Shown in pieces: positions 35,336 to 48,315 of a stretch of DNA of 64,000 nucleotides (the first letter of the stretch is position 1; every line of letters begins with the position of its first letter). Source of the stretch: Tubulanus polymorphus (taxonomy: Eukaryota > Nemertea > Palaeonemertea > Tubulaniformes > Tubulanidae); the NCBI RefSeq assembly GCF_964204645.1, contig NC_134027.1, positions 27,743,849-27,807,848 of the forward strand, in the 5' to 3' direction. The translations under genes were made by a program, and so were the position numbers. The notes below the pieces were generated by a model. The model was given only the letters and a program-made list of their open reading frames with translations. It did not search any database and was not told the origin of the DNA.

Positions 35336-38300
35336 ATTGTTGGTTTTAAAGGACTTGACTTCTGTAAGTACCATATTCTTTAACAATATGTTGGCCATTT
35401 CTAGATCGAGTGGTCAGATTGACCACTAGTGACCGTTCAGTGAGTTGAATGGTCAGATTGACTACTAGTGACCGTTCAGTGAGTTGAATGGTCAGATTGA
35501 CCACTAGTGACCATTCGATGAACTATTTAGTAATTCGATCACATTCTCTGATTTAATCAATGTTGTGTTTTGTCTCATGAGATGATGTTTACTTGATAGA
35601 GTTTAATTAACCATCGTCAAATACACACAAACTGTGGGTTTTTACTTCTTGTCATAATGTGCTCTCTAGAATATATTATTAGTCTCTCCACTGGTCTCAC
35701 AGACTGACCACCGATCTCTCAGACTGACCATTGGTCTCACAGATTGACCATTGGTCTCCCGGACTGACCACCGGTTTTTTAGACTGACTACCAGTGTAAC
35801 AGGCTGGCCACTGGTCTCACAAACTGACCATTGGTCTCACAGACTGACCACTGGTCTCACAGATTGATCACTGATCTCACAAACTGACCATTGGTCTCAA
35901 CAGACTGACCACTGGTCTCACAGATTGATCGCTGATCTCACAAACTGACCATCAGTCTCACAGACTGACCACCAGTCTCACAGACTGACCCCTGGTTTTT
36001 CCACAAACTGACCACTAGTCTCCTAGAGTCGCCACTAGTCTCCTGGACTGACCACCAATCTCACAGACTGACCCCTGGTTTTTCCACAAACTGACCACTA
36101 GTCTCCTAGACTCGCCACTAGTCTCCTGGACTGACCACCAATCTCACAGACTGACCACCAGTCTCCTAGACTGGCCACTATTCTTCTGGACTGACCACCA
36201 ATCTCACAGACTGACCACCGGTCTCTGATAAGTTCATAATAAATAGTTATTATTTGTTTTATTGATTGATTATATGATACCAGGCTGTAAGTATAGATTA
36301 TTGTTCTATTAAACCGCAGTATTAGAAATCGCTTAAATCTTAACCATTGATTTCTTACACAATTCTTTTCCTCATTGTTTGAAAATCCTTCCCTAATCAG
36401 ATATTTCATGTTTTGTAATGAATTTTTCAAATCCTAATAATAGATTTCATTAGTAGAATTAATAATGTTAATTTTTCTTAATACTTGATTTAATTATTAT
36501 TTCTTGCTTGCCTCACTCCGTGTAAAATTAGTTTAAATTTGTCAAATCACACGTGTATGTTGTACTAGTAATAATCTGTATCAGTGTAAGGGGCTGGGGA
36601 TAAAGGGGGGGAGGGAGAGTTATTTCTAAACCATGTATCTTGGTTAATGGTTGAATTTGACTTTGTGCATTTTTGCTAAGTTGTTTCATCTCCAAAATAA
36701 ACTGCAAATTAAATTAAGCTAATTAGAATAAACTTAATGAAACTTAGTGAATGTCTGGGGTCCAAATAGTCAAACATGTTTCTCTAATGCAAAATTGTTT
36801 TTATATTTTTTTTCTAAATTTGGTTGTATTACTGGTTGTATTACTGGTTGTATTACTGGTTGTATTACTGGTTGCATTAATAGTATGTAAGTAAAGTTTA
36901 ACAATAGAAATTAAAAGTGATTTGTAACAATTATATTTAATGATGCTTTAAACACTTCATGTTTCAATAAAGAATTTGGTCACGTTTCAGAAAGTTGATA
37001 TAATTTATAAATGGTTGATATTTCAGACACCGTTACATTGGGCGTGCAAACACGGAAATCTAGACGTCGTTAAAATGTTAGCCGGAAAATACAAAGCTAA
37101 TGTGAACGTTAAATCGGTACGTATTGTAACCTGTAGGGGGCGCTGTACGTAATCAATCTGTTATTAGATGTTTTACAATTGTTATAAATTCATCAGTTCA
37201 CAGTAGCAGCAGCAGCCGGGTCGTGGAGAGAGCTCTCTTTCTGTTGATGAAACTTTTGTTCGAATTCGTCACAATACACTTTAGAATTGAATGCATTAAT
37301 GATGGTTGATGTTGATGTAGGGAATATTTGATTAAATCATGGTTCGATCAATCAGTAATAGAATCGTAATGAGATTATAGCGAGAACAACCACTCATTCC
37401 TCACCTCGCGTCCTCGCATTCCTCGCAGGCAATCATCGATATTGCGTTGAATTGAGAGAAACTTTGAAATCGACGACTCTTCGACCTGCGACGGAGACCG
37501 ACCACAGGTTTATAATCAGTGTTACTCCTCAATCATAATTACCCACGAAAAACACCATATTTCATTCTGTTCAAAAACGTAGATTACATTTTTAGAAATT
37601 CATTATCAATTTAACGATGTGTGGAATTTGATTGCGGTTTGGTGTCTCGTCGAGCTCCGCGGCACGGGCGCAGCGCGGGCGCGGCACGGGCGCGGGTGAT
37701 ATCTATATATTCATCGTCGTGTTGAGTCTCATTAGCGTAGAATAATGTCACATACGACGAGTTTCTGAACGTCTCCAACGCGAAATTATTCTTACAATTT
37801 TCTTATCAAACGCTGCTAAGTTTATACAATAGCTGACAAATAAAGTGTGGTGAGGTTGACAGCATTGATACGAATCAAATGCACTAATGAAAAAGCAAGC
37901 TTCATATAACTGGCTTTTGTGCGCGAATGAATGCACACTTAATACCGTTAGTGGTTTGTGTCAAGGTAGAATTCTACACTTTCATTTTGTACCCAGCGAG
38001 GGGTTCTCCTCAGCTGTCATAGAAAACAACCATTCAATGGATCACAACTCTGACAAACTTAGATTGCCAACATGATAGGGTAATGAGCTAACATATAACA
38101 GCACGATACAGGGGGGAGGGAGGGGAGGAACTAGGGGGGACCGGCGCGTTCCAGCGCGTTACAACGTAATAAAGTCTATCTAATAAAAACAATCACAACA
38201 GGGTCTCCTCAAACATTACGATCCTCCTCTCTCATCCCGGAATCCTTCTTTTCATCCATTGTTTCATCATCGTCATCATCACTTACATTGATTACTTTCT

Positions 38301-38441
38301 TTTTTTCATTGTTTCCCTTGACAACGCTTATCTCCCTTGACGATATCGCCACGACAACCGTACAGCATGTAAGTATCTTAAACTTTTATTGTTTAATTGA
38401 ATAGATTTATCGATATTAATTCAATAACCTCTCTCTCTCTC

Positions 38442-38483
<42 letters not shown>

Positions 38484-38892
38484 CCTCCCTCCCTCCCTCC
38501 CTCCCTCCCTCCCTCCCTCCCTCCGTCCCTCCTCTCTCTCCCCTCTCCTCTCTCCCTCCCTCTCCCCTACCTCTCTCTCTCTCCCCTACCTCTCTCTCCC
38601 CTCCCTCTCTCTCCCTTCCTCTCTCTCCCTCCCTCTCTCCCCTACCTCCCTCCCTCCCTCTCTCTCCTCTCTTTCTCTGTAACTGACCGATGTATTTATG
38701 GTGAAGGTGTCTCTGGTAGTGTTTGATTGAATTATGAATACAAGTGTCGTGTCTCACTCTTTCTGTATGTGTTCAATTTTCCATCATTTATCAACGTTTT
38801 TGCTTGGTTAAACATTGATAATGGTGAATTCCCTGATGTTAGTTCGTGTAAGCTCATTTCATCAGTTGATTTGTCGAGCAGCGCCTGTGATA

Positions 38893-38923
<31 letters not shown>

Positions 38924-38954
38924 ATCTAACATCACCTCACTCACTACAGTCTGA

Positions 38955-38991
<37 letters not shown>

Positions 38992-41900
38992 TAAAAGAAC
39001 AACGTGCAGTAGATATTTTATCATAATCTCCCCCTCCCTCTCTCTCTCCCTCCTGTATTCATCTTTAAAATGAAGGATACTTTTTAAAAGTTTTATGTTT
39101 CTAATAACTGTTATTTCATTCTGTTTATTTCATGGTGATGTCGATGGCGTTTTGAACATTAGGGGGTAAGTGTATTGATATAAAACACGTAGTGTCTCTA
39201 GAGTACCGCGTGTTAACACCAGTCTCTCATAATTGCTGCTATAAAACCTGACAGGTTTTTCACTAATCAGAAAAACTGACGTGAAATTGTGTTTTACATG
39301 AAACAGAAACCACAATTATATGAATTACTGACGACTCTCAGTGATCAGTGATTAGCTACTAATTGTAATAGTGTGAAAGCTGGTTTATATCATACCTCCC
39401 GACCTCCCTCCTCCCCCTCCCTCCTCCCTCCCCCCTGTCACATTTACTATTCTATTGTTCACATGAACTCATTTAGGTTTAGATGCGATATTTAGATGAT
39501 GTTTAGATTCAAATCGTTTAAGGGTCGGTTCTCAGCTTTTATCCGACTCAATTCAACGATGAAGACATAAGTTAAAGATTGATGATTAGCAGTTCTTACA
39601 TTACCTGAGGGAGGGATAATTCTGTAATAGGATGAGGAGATGTAGACATGGTCTGTGATCATGTTCATTTCATCCTTGTGTTAACACGATGCTCCCTAAT
39701 GGTTTAACTGACTCCCACTAGTGTGACAATCACTGAACTGTATCAATTCACAATCTATTTACAACTCACTTACTAGTTTATATATACCACTCCTACTCTC
39801 TACTCGATACAGCTACCGATACAGCGTAGAGTGGTACACCAGCGTGTACCGCTCTACACCGGTGTAGAGCGGTACACGCCAGTGTAGAGCGGTACACGCC
39901 AGTGTACAGCGGTACACGTTGGTGTAGAGCGGTACACGCCGGTGTAGAGTGGTACACGCCAGTGTACAGCGGTACATGCCGGTGTAGAGCGGTACACGCC
40001 GGTGTAGAGTGGTACACGCCGGTGTAGAGCGGTACACGCCGTTGTAGAGCGGTACACACCGGTGTAGAGCGGTACACACCGGTGTAGAGCGGTACACGCC
40101 GGTGTAGAGCGTAGAGCGGTACACGTTGGTGTAGAGCGGTACACGTTGGTGTAGAGCGGTACACGTTGGTGTAGAGCGGTACATGCCGGTGTAGAGCGGT
40201 ACACGCCGGTGTAGAGTGGTACATGCCGGTGTAGAGCGGTACACGTTGGTGTAGAGCGGTACACTGGTGTAGAGCGGTACATGTTGGTGTAGAGCGGTAC
40301 ACTGGTGTAGAGCGGTACACGTTGTAAACACGGTTGTTAGTAATCATGTTTGTGATGTGTGGTGATAATTTACACGTCTAAACTGTGAAATATCTCGAGA
40401 GGTTTTAATCGTGTATTCGTGCAGAAATCATTAGCCAGCCGTTGACAGGTCATTTAGTTTAACTTATCTATCACGTCACTAGAATGTGACATGTGATGCC
40501 CCCTAGACTCAGTTAGCATGTAATACATCACAGTGGTTATCTATGATACACTTCACCGCTCATGAGGAAAGTATTAACTCAACTAAACTGAGATGTAACG
40601 AGAGAGCTGTCTCGAGAGATCGACGCCAACTCGGCGCTCGGGTCTCTCGGGAAACCACGTCCATTCATCCTAAAAACCGAAATATAACAACGTTCTCTAT
40701 CGTTGCTGCTGTCGTCGTAGTTACATGTTTATCTATCTATTATTGTAGGGATATACTCCGTTACATTTAGCTGCTCAAGGAAATCATGAAGATATCATTG
40801 ATGTGTTAATTGGTGCTTATAGTAAGTACCGCTAATCAACATTTCAAATGCTACATTCATTTCTACAATTCTCTACTGATTTCAGCATCTCAGTTCTGGC
40901 TTGAGTTCCACAATACTGGGTCCAGTTCCACTGTTTTGTACTCAGTTCCACTGGTCTGGATTCAGTTCCACAGTACTTGGTCCAGTTCCACAGTTGTGTA
41001 CTCGGTTCCACAGTTCTGTACTCAGTTCCACAGTACTGTGCCCAGTTCCACAGTTCAGGACTCAGTTCCACAGTACTGTGCCTGATACCACAGTTCTGTG
41101 CCCGGTCCCACAGAAACTGGTGCCAAATTTGTGGAACTTGATCCAGTTCCACAGTTGTGGGTTAGAGTTAACTATGAGTTAACTCAGAGTTAAATCTTAA
41201 CTCGGAACTGTGGACCCTGGATCCGGTTCTGTGGGACTGGATCCAGTACTGAGTAATTGTGTAACTGGATGGTGTAACTGTGGAACTGTGTAACTGGCTG
41301 ATGTATAAATATTTATTGTATATATTTACAGAAGCTGATGTATCTATTCGTGATTATAGCGGTAAAAAGGCGAAACATTATTTACGAAACAGCGCTAGTG
41401 CTATCAGTAAGCATCGCTCTTATTCATTACATGATTTCATTCAATTTCAAAAACCAAGATTTCAAGAAAAACGTAGTTTAGAAATTAGACATTTATCTCT
41501 TCATGAAGGATTATGTAAATATTCATCTGAGGTTTAAATATTCTCAATAGGACCAGCACCGTTACTGGTTATAGACTCAAATATCGGGTGAGACAGTTCT
41601 CAATTACTGACTGCTTTATACCGCATCCTAAACAGACACTGTGCAGTAGGGACCCCCGGGCTGACTCCGGACTGACCCTCGGGCTGACTCCGGACTGACC
41701 CCCGGGGCTTATATGATATTTTATAATGATGTTTAAGATCTGATCGCTTTAATACTGCAGCTCAATTAAAGCTTATTCAAGGTTTTATTAGATGTTTATA
41801 TTTAGGTGGTTTTTACTGTTTTATTTTCTCAGAGTATTTCGAATATTTTATTAAACCGAGTTTTTGTCAAAGAATCTCAGAATTTCAACTAATCAAAAAC

Positions 41901-44900
41901 TGGCTTTATTTCTCACACGCGCAACGCACCTGCTTAATTAATTAATATTAACTTAAACCATTAACTTACATGTTTTAACATATAAACAACACATGTAAGG
42001 ACACATGTTTGAATAAGGATACATGTTTTAACACAAATCTTTTATGTAAGGGTATATAGTTTAACATGGATGCATATTAAACATGTTAGGCAAAATGTTT
42101 AGTAAAGATATGTCTTTTATTTACATAAGGATACAAATTTACATGTTTTTGCATGTTCAGGATACTTGTTTTATATAAGGATACATGTTTTAACATGTTG
42201 ATACGCATGTTTTGTTAAAGATACATGTTTCCATAATGTGGATACATGTTTTTAACATTTTAGGGATGTTTAAAATACGGATAAATGTTTTAACATGTTA
42301 GGACACATGTTTCCTATAAGGATACATATAAGGTGGTGGCACGTGGTATTTTATGGCCACCTGTTTCACCCCATCCACTTTAATTATTGTTCTTTTATTG
42401 GATGAATCAAATAGTTATTGATTGTTTAATGCACAACCTGTTCGCAATAAGAGATTATAAGAGAAAACACCAGTAAAAACATTGCATGTTCCGACATCGT
42501 AAATCAACTACTAGAAATCACTGAATCTGAATTTCATAACGAAGTATAAAAATAAGACAGGTCAAATAAGTACAAGTTTATATCAAGTTTATTAATTAAT
42601 CAAATTAATAACTTATTAATAATATGTAATAATTATCAAAAGTTGTAATGGATTTTATTGTAATACGTCGTAATAAATGGAAATAATGATTTCTTCATAA
42701 ACTATTTGATATAATGATTGAATGAATGGAGGATGAGTCTAACAGAGGATCTCTCGTCGTCAACGGAGATAGATATTCACGGTACTGTTTTCTGTTGTAT
42801 TATTATTGAATGTTTTGTGTGCACGAAAAAAACCTCTTTATTTCTCTTTGATTGAATTGGATTTTAATATAAAACACATTGTCCCGCGTCGCTCGGCTCG
42901 TTTCCATCGGTTACCAGCTAATTAACGATTATTAATTCCGATGTTTCTTTGTTCCAAACCGAGATCAAGTTTCATAGATTTTCTAATATAAACGTGAATT
43001 CTCTGATCACTTCCTCTCTATTAAGTTACTGTTTTGTAAATATGATAAATACAACAATCGCGACCAGTGAGTTTGAAAACATCATTTCCCGTCTGTCGTG
43101 TATGAGATTCTGTATCCGTGACGATGACGTCTACTGTCTCTTTGTTCAGCGGTGATTGTTGACTAATCGAGTCCCGCTTTGCGCTCGGTAACTGGCTCGG
43201 TGATTCTGTGATAGGGTAGGCTCTGTCTGTCCACTGCTGCATGTTTCCTCCACCGACACTTACTCTGGCTAGTGAGGTTATTCAGAAGCATTTATAAAAG
43301 ATCTTTATATATTTATAATTGCATGGTTTTGGTTTTTGTAATTTTTTTATGATTAGAAAATAGAAAGATGGAAATATATAATACAGTAAAATCCTATAAT
43401 ATGAAATGATAGATAAAGTCTGAGAAGTTTTCCTCGAGTTTGATTTCGACTAAATTCTTAAAGTCATCTTCAGGAATATTGAATACTAATTTTACTGTAT
43501 TATCTTTGGACATAGATTCACAGTGTTTCATCAAGATCTCTATGTATGTAATGTTACAGGGTTATCTGAAATGTCTCTGGTTACACACAGTTATACCAGG
43601 ATAACCTATAGTTATTCTGGGGTAACTGTGTGTACCCAGGCAGGGCAGGGCAGGGCGGGATGAGGCCGGGCAGGGCGGGATGAGGCCAACAGGGCGGGTT
43701 GAGGCCGGGCAGGGCGGGATGAGGCCGGGCAGGGCGGGATGAGGCCGACAGGGCGAGTTGAGGCCGGGCAGGGCGGGATGAGGCCAACAGGGCGGGTTGA
43801 GGCCGGGCAGGGCGGGATGAGGCCGGGCAGGGCGGGTTGAGGCCGGGCAGGGCGGGATGAGGCCGGGCAGGGCGGGATGAGGCCGACAGGGCGAGTTGAG
43901 GCCGGGCAGGGCGGGATGAGGCCAACAGGGCGGGTTGAGGCCGGGCAGGGCGGGATGAGGCCGGGCAGGGTGAGTTGAGGTCAGGCAGGGCGGGATGAGA
44001 CCGGGCAGGGCGGGTTGAGGCCGGGCAGGGCGGGATGAGGCCGGGCAAAGTGGGGTGTTGAAGGTAAAGTAAAACAATAATCAGTGATGTTATAAATGTA
44101 GTAAGCACGTTCTGTTGTTAGTTATTTATAAAGAGTTGTTTATTGATTGTTTGAAACTGTTTTTATTGTAGAATTATTCAATATAGAAGAAGAGAAGAAA
44201 GTTTTATTAGGTAAATATTCCATCCCTAGAATCTAGATTTACATTTCAGTCAACTTAATCAATATTTTCTATATTTATTTGTAATGTAATTGCAGATAAA
44301 GAAGTTAAAGAAGCCGTAAAAAATGTCGGTGATCCAAAATATCAGAATATAACATCATTATTGGGATCTCAGGGCAGCAATATCAGAGCAAGTTTCAGAG
44401 CTTATCGCACTCAGATACATAACAGAAGAAACAGCAACAACAGCCCAACTTTATCACCTAAACTTAAAAAGGTAAATTATTTACAGCATATATTCTGTCT
44501 GTTCACCCTTCACTGTACCTACCACTCTGTTCACCCCATCTGACTGTTCACCCCACCCTACTCTGCAATCTAAATGTTCCCCTCCCTCTAGCTGTTCACC
44601 CCCTCCCTGTTCACCCCCTCCCTCTAGCTGTTCAGCCCCCCATCTAACTGTTCACCCCAACCCTACTCTGTTAATCCTGCACTCAAATGTTCCCCCACCT
44701 CTAACTGTTCACCCCCTCCCCCCTAACTGTTCACTCTCTGAACGTGTCACTAGTTGTAATTACATGTATAATGTCAATAGATTAATGAAGTTCTCTGATT
44801 ACATCTGAACGTGTTAATATCAATAGAAATCACCATTCAGCCACTCTTACCACTCATTCACCACTCATTCACCCACTCGGCCGGTCGGCCGTTCGGGTAT

Positions 44901-46829
44901 AAAATCATTCTGCGTAATAGAAACGCTTGAATAAATTTGTAACTAGTATTTAATAACGAGTGGTCGCGGTGTTTATAGTTAGACGAGTGATTTACAGCTG
45001 CACCAGTATTGAGGTGATTCTAATTAAATCACCACCGATCACCTATCCATCATTGTTAACTGTACACAAAACACGATCAGTAGCGGTCAGATTCAAACAG
45101 GAAATTATCGCTGCAACACAAACCTGTATTAACTATCATTAAAATTAATCATTCAATATCAATATTATATTAGATACTACGTGTAAACCGTGTAGCAGCA
45201 GCAGCCACGTAGTTTGTATAAAACTAATAAACCTTAGTCTCTCTCTCTCTCTCCTTCCACTCACCCCCTGCTACTCTCCGTACCACCAACTCACCACAAC
45301 TCATACCTTTGTGAAAAGATTTTTTGTGACACTATGAAATACATAAGATCCAACTGGGATATCACTGACTTGAGCAGAGTTTATACTGTACTTTCTACTC
45401 ACCCTCCAGACTCTCACCTTCAGACTCACACCTCCAGACTCTCACCTCCAGACTCTCACCTCCAGACTCTCACCTCCAGACTCACACCTCCAGACTCTCA
45501 CCTCCAGACTCTCACCTCCAGACTCTCACCTCCAGGCCTCCACCTCCAGACTGCCACCTCCAGACTCTCACCTCCAGACTGCCACCTCCAGACTCTCACC
45601 TCCAGGCCTCCACCTCCAGACTCCCACCTCCAGACTGCCACCTCCAGACTGCCACCTCCAGACTGCCACCTCCAGACTGCCACCTCCAGACTGCCACCTC
45701 CAGACTCTCACCTCCAGACTGCCACCTCCAGACTCTCACCTCCAGACTCTCACCTCCAGACTGCCACCTCCAGACTCTCACCTCCAGACTCTCACCTCCA
45801 GACTGCCACCTCCAGACTCTCACCTCCAGACTGCCACCTCCAGACTCTCACCTCCAGACTCTCACCTCCAGACTGCCACCTCCAGACTGCCACCTCCAGA
45901 CTGCCACCTCCAGACTGCCACCTCCAGACTCTCACCTCCAGACTCTCACCTCCAGACTGCCACCTCCAGACTCTCACCTCCAGACTGCCACCTCCAGACT
46001 CTCACCTCCAGACTCTCACCTCCAGACTGCCACCTCCAGACTCTCACCTCCAGACTCTCACCTCCAGACTGCCACCTCCAGACTCTCACCTCCAGACTGC
46101 CACCTCCAGACTGCCACCTCCAGACTGCCACCTCCAGACTGCCACCTCCAGACTCTCACCTCCAGACTCTCACCTCCAGACTGCCACCTCCAGACTCTCA
46201 CCTCCAGACTGCCACCTCCAGACTCTCACCTCCAGACTCTCACCTCCAGACTGCCACCTCCAGACTCTCACCTCCAGACTCTCACCTCCAGACTGCCACC
46301 TCCAGACTCTCACCTCCAGACTCTCACCTCCAGACTGCCACCTCCAGACTCTCACCTCCAGACTGCCACCTCCAGACTCTCACCTCCAGACTCTCACCTC
46401 CAGACTGCCACCTCCAGACTCGCCTCCAGGCCCCCACCTCCTAACTCCCACCCCACCTCCTAACTCCCACCCCACCTCCTAACTCCCACCCCACCTCCTT
46501 ACTCCCACCCCACCTCCTAACTCCCACCCCACCTCCAGGCTTCTACCCCACCTCCAGGCTTCCACCCTGACCTCTATTTATTATTATATTTTTGCTTTGT
46601 ATACAGTGTAAAGAACCCGGTTCGAGTTCAGAAACTGGAAAAAAACGTAAAGACAGCAAAAAAGGAAAAGAAATGTTTGGATTCGGGTAAAATATATCTA
46701 TTATTATCTCTATTTCAATCTGTGGACTGCATGCACAATACAATGAAATTCATTTATACTTTCAGGGTGCCGACAACATCGAGAGTAAAATCAGAATCTG
46801 ATATGAATAAAAAAAGCTTCTTTATTTAG
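31084..46829 (+). CDS. SOWAH: SOWAH-family ankyrin-repeat protein (sosondowah)
   Basis: Exons: 31084-31201, 32250-32308, 32441-32725, 33046-33168, 33456-33491, 33577-33678, 37027-37116, 40749-40821, 41332-41406, 44172-44210, 44296-44471, 46607-46686, 46766-46829; 439 residues, all junctions in phase. The N-terminal SOWAH domain (residues 1-70) has VREFLVSNDGKVKNKDMVKH and KFKEFINELASV then KMIILKTKKKKK. An acidic Pro/Ser linker follows. Ankyrin repeats lie at about 208-305: AAACADYHPMAKMLQQNP, TPLHWACKHGNLDVVKML, YTPLHLAAQGNHEDIIDVL. Next comes the family signature ADVSIRDYSGKKAKHYLRN. A basic Ser/Asn-rich tail ends RVKSESDMNKKSFFI. Not using the donor at 41407 would give an alternative end at 41537. 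The cellular role of the family is poorly known. Introns are unusually repeat-filled. Confidence 0.92.
31316..31750 (-). pseudogene. Antisense exon-like fragment of an unidentified gene, partly duplicated
   Basis: In SOWAH intron 1, opposite strand. A frame from about 31750 to 31515 reads YLIVGGKLSIIGQAYTNVWL through AKISDRETKPQTGYFYPFTD and ELRVLAGFRHIQPKEGTALF to a stop that overlaps a GTAAGT donor (CCATT|GTAAGT). About 105 bp of it (31638-31744) is repeated at 31316-31425 with roughly six substitutions, changing NVWLAK to NMWFVK. The protein-like quality is high, but no upstream or downstream exon joins it. Probably a captured gene fragment; family not recognised. Confidence 0.5.
34376..34755. 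repeat. G-rich purine minisatellite in SOWAH intron 6
   Basis: Units of tgtgtgtttatag followed by gggggaggggga-type runs and gttgtacacgtggtg, four to five copies of about 55-75 bp. Many G4-5 runs in close spacing on the plus strand could form G-quadruplexes in the SOWAH transcript. Confidence 0.9.
35290..35340. repeat. (CTG)n run
   Basis: attgctgctgctactgctgc continuing to about twelve CTG units; SOWAH intron 6. Confidence 0.95.
35400..35525. repeat. About 40-bp tandem repeat, three copies
   Basis: Units contain ggtcagattgaccactagtg followed by accgttcagtgagttgaat. Confidence 0.9.
35690..36230. repeat. 18-bp minisatellite with higher-order structure
   Basis: Roughly thirty degenerate copies of ctcacagactgaccactg. 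A longer block with gtttttccacaaactgacc is itself duplicated (about 35990-36060 and 36075-36140). Confidence 0.9.
36826..36880. repeat. 12-bp tandem repeat
   Basis: Five copies of ttgtattactgg; SOWAH intron 6, about 150 bp before exon 7. Confidence 0.95.
38425..38672. repeat. Polypyrimidine CT/CCCT microsatellite
   Basis: (CT)n followed by (CCCT)n and mixed tctctccctcc for about 245 bp; SOWAH intron 7. Pure purine/pyrimidine strand asymmetry gives triplex (H-DNA) potential. Confidence 0.97.
38892..38995. repeat. Facing (CTG)n and (CAG)n runs
   Basis: A CTG run of about ten units and a CAG run of about twelve units are separated by about 35 bp. Because CTG and CAG are reverse complements, the pair forms a 30-bp perfect hairpin stem in SOWAH intron 7 RNA. 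Confidence 0.95.
39822..40322. repeat. 20-bp minisatellite, about 25 copies
   Basis: Unit ggtgtagagcggtacacgcc with variants cacgttg, catgccg and cacacc. The unit holds gtacac and ggtgta, which pair weakly within a unit. Long minus-strand ORFs (CTALHRHVPLYT type) are artefacts. Confidence 0.97.
40905..41170. repeat. 18-bp minisatellite of agttccac type
   Basis: About thirteen degenerate copies of cagttccacagtactgtg. The same phrase recurs singly at 11640-11700, 21890, 29140-29190, 41190-41260 and 61265, so it belongs to a dispersed family. Confidence 0.9.
42000..42330. repeat. Degenerate repeat of aggatacatgttttaacatg
   Basis: About a dozen diverged copies of a 20-30-bp phrase in SOWAH intron 9. 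Older-looking than the other arrays. Confidence 0.75.
43636..44050. repeat. 20-bp GC-rich minisatellite, about 21 copies
   Basis: Unit gaggccgggcagggcgggat, alternating with gaggccaacagggcgggtt and gaggccgacagggcgagtt in a higher-order pattern. A local GC island in AT-rich DNA. Pro-rich minus-strand ORFs are artefacts. Confidence 0.97.
44500..44740. repeat. Degenerate C-rich repeat of ctgttcacccc
   Basis: About twelve phrases of ctgttcaccccctccctcta type at the start of SOWAH intron 11. Confidence 0.85.
45396..46560. repeat. 15-bp minisatellite, about 70 copies, longest array in the window
   Basis: Two unit types, cctccagactctcac and cctccagactgccac, alternate irregularly over about 1.0 kb. 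A decayed tail of cacctcctaactcccac follows. The unit is a multiple of three, so a 382-codon frame is open, but it encodes only PPDSHLQTATSRL permutations. It lies in SOWAH intron 11, ending about 45 bp before exon 12. Confidence 0.98.
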
Positions 46830-47183
46830 AATCTATCTATAGGCTATATAGTGTATCTATCTATATACATTGTATTATGTATTATCTGCCTATTGTATTG
46901 AATTATATTGTATTTGAATTTTATTTAGTTTTATGTCAAACATATTTAAAACTGTACCAATAATTAACTGAACTAGGTTCTAGTACGCATAGAACACGTG
47001 TTTAAATGTTCTCAGTAAAATATGTTACATTATTTATACGTTTATCTGAATTCTGAAGCATCAAAAACTTTCTCCTAATTCTATTCTATAATCGACATAT
47101 GTTTTCGTGATTTATACAAATTGTACAGATTTTCCTACATCTGTTGGTGGCTTCATTGTTTCCGAAACAAAACACATCAAACT

Positions 47184-47307
47184 AATAAAAATTTATCATC
47201 ATCAGAACTGATTTTTTTCTGGAATAATAGCGTTGTTTATAGTAGATCGTTTTTTTTTTTTGAATAACAAATCCGTTTTCTGATTTTGTATTTATTCTGA
47301 CAATAAA
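47184..47307 (+). promoter_or_regulatory. Candidate SOWAH polyadenylation signals
   Basis: AATAAA at 47184-47189 and at 47302-47307, 355 and 473 bp after the SOWAH stop. Confidence 0.45.
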
Positions 47308-47689
47308 TATCTCTCATCTAAATATCTACGAGTTTTTGTGTCATCGGTTCTAGCCCTGGTAAGCGAGGTGGACAATCATTCGAGCGTTGAATAATCGAAA
47401 GCTACTGCTGCAGGCGAGGATTGTTAACACCGAAGTTGATAAGATTTAAATGCGGACAATAACCCGTAATCGAGACCGATTTAACGAAGATTTTCCCGTG
47501 AATTAATGATTATTTTAGATGAAGTAAATGTAAACATGCGATGATAATGATGTAAGAACAGAGTGTAATCGTCGCGTGTCGGTTTCACTTCATCGATCAA
47601 GCAACAAAAACCTCCTCGATCTGAGATCAGACTCAACAGTGAAATTAACCAATCAGTTTTTATTGTTTATCGTAAAGAAGTGACCGTAT

Positions 47690-47945
47690 ACAACAGGGTT
47701 CCTGGGTGTAAGTGTGATCGGGTACCCGAGGGCTCCTGGAGAGGCGGGTGGCTCCAATGAATTAAGGACCTCCTGGGTATATAGGCGAGTGGCTCCCATG
47801 AGTCGAGGACCTCCTGGGTAGGCGGGTTGCTCCGTTGAGTCATGAATATCCTGAGTATGCGGGTGGTTCCCAGTCAAGGCCTGCTGGTTAGACGACGGGA
47901 GGACGGCTCCTATAAGTTGAGGGCCTGCTGGGTAGGTGGTGTGTC
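47690..47945. repeat. Degenerate 30-40-bp repeat
   Basis: Phrases of ggctcccatgagtcgaggac and ctcctgggtaggcgggt in four to six diverged copies. Confidence 0.75.
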
Positions 47946-48204
47946 GGTAGAGCCGGGCTGATACAACCAGTTGATGCTCGCGTCAAGCTTTCCGTAAGCG
48001 GTTAAACTAACTGAAATTGAAGGTCACAGCTGACGGCCAATATGACGTCACAGTATGATCGCGTGCAGTAAAACTATTCAATATTGGACACAAAATTGAT
48101 TCCTAAAACAGAAACTGACAGAAATTTGACTGTTTCCGGTTGGTTATTTGTTTATAACCGGAAGTGAACGGACAGAGAGAAGTTGATGTATTTCCGGTGG
48201 GTAC

Positions 48205-48315
48205 AGTAGCTACACGAGATAGCCATCAATCAGAGACCAGAGACAAACACGAGATCAACCGGGCATCAATCAGCGATCAGAGACAAACACGAGATCAACC
48301 GGGCATCAATCAGTT
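48205..48315. repeat. 38-bp direct repeat
   Basis: agagacaaacacgagatcaa and ccgggcatcaatcag occur twice in tandem, with a third partial copy before. Confidence 0.85.

Noticed and set aside
39793-40347. Three minus-strand ORFs of 142-184 codons
   Set aside because: 20-bp minisatellite reads (CTALHRHVPLYT type) without start context or domain.
43562-44108. Pro-rich minus-strand ORFs of about 170 codons
   Set aside because: 20-bp GC-rich minisatellite in a SOWAH intron.
45334-46482. 382-codon plus-strand ORF
   Set aside because: It is entirely a 15-bp repeat, a multiple of three, so frames stay open by necessity; it lies in a SOWAH intron.
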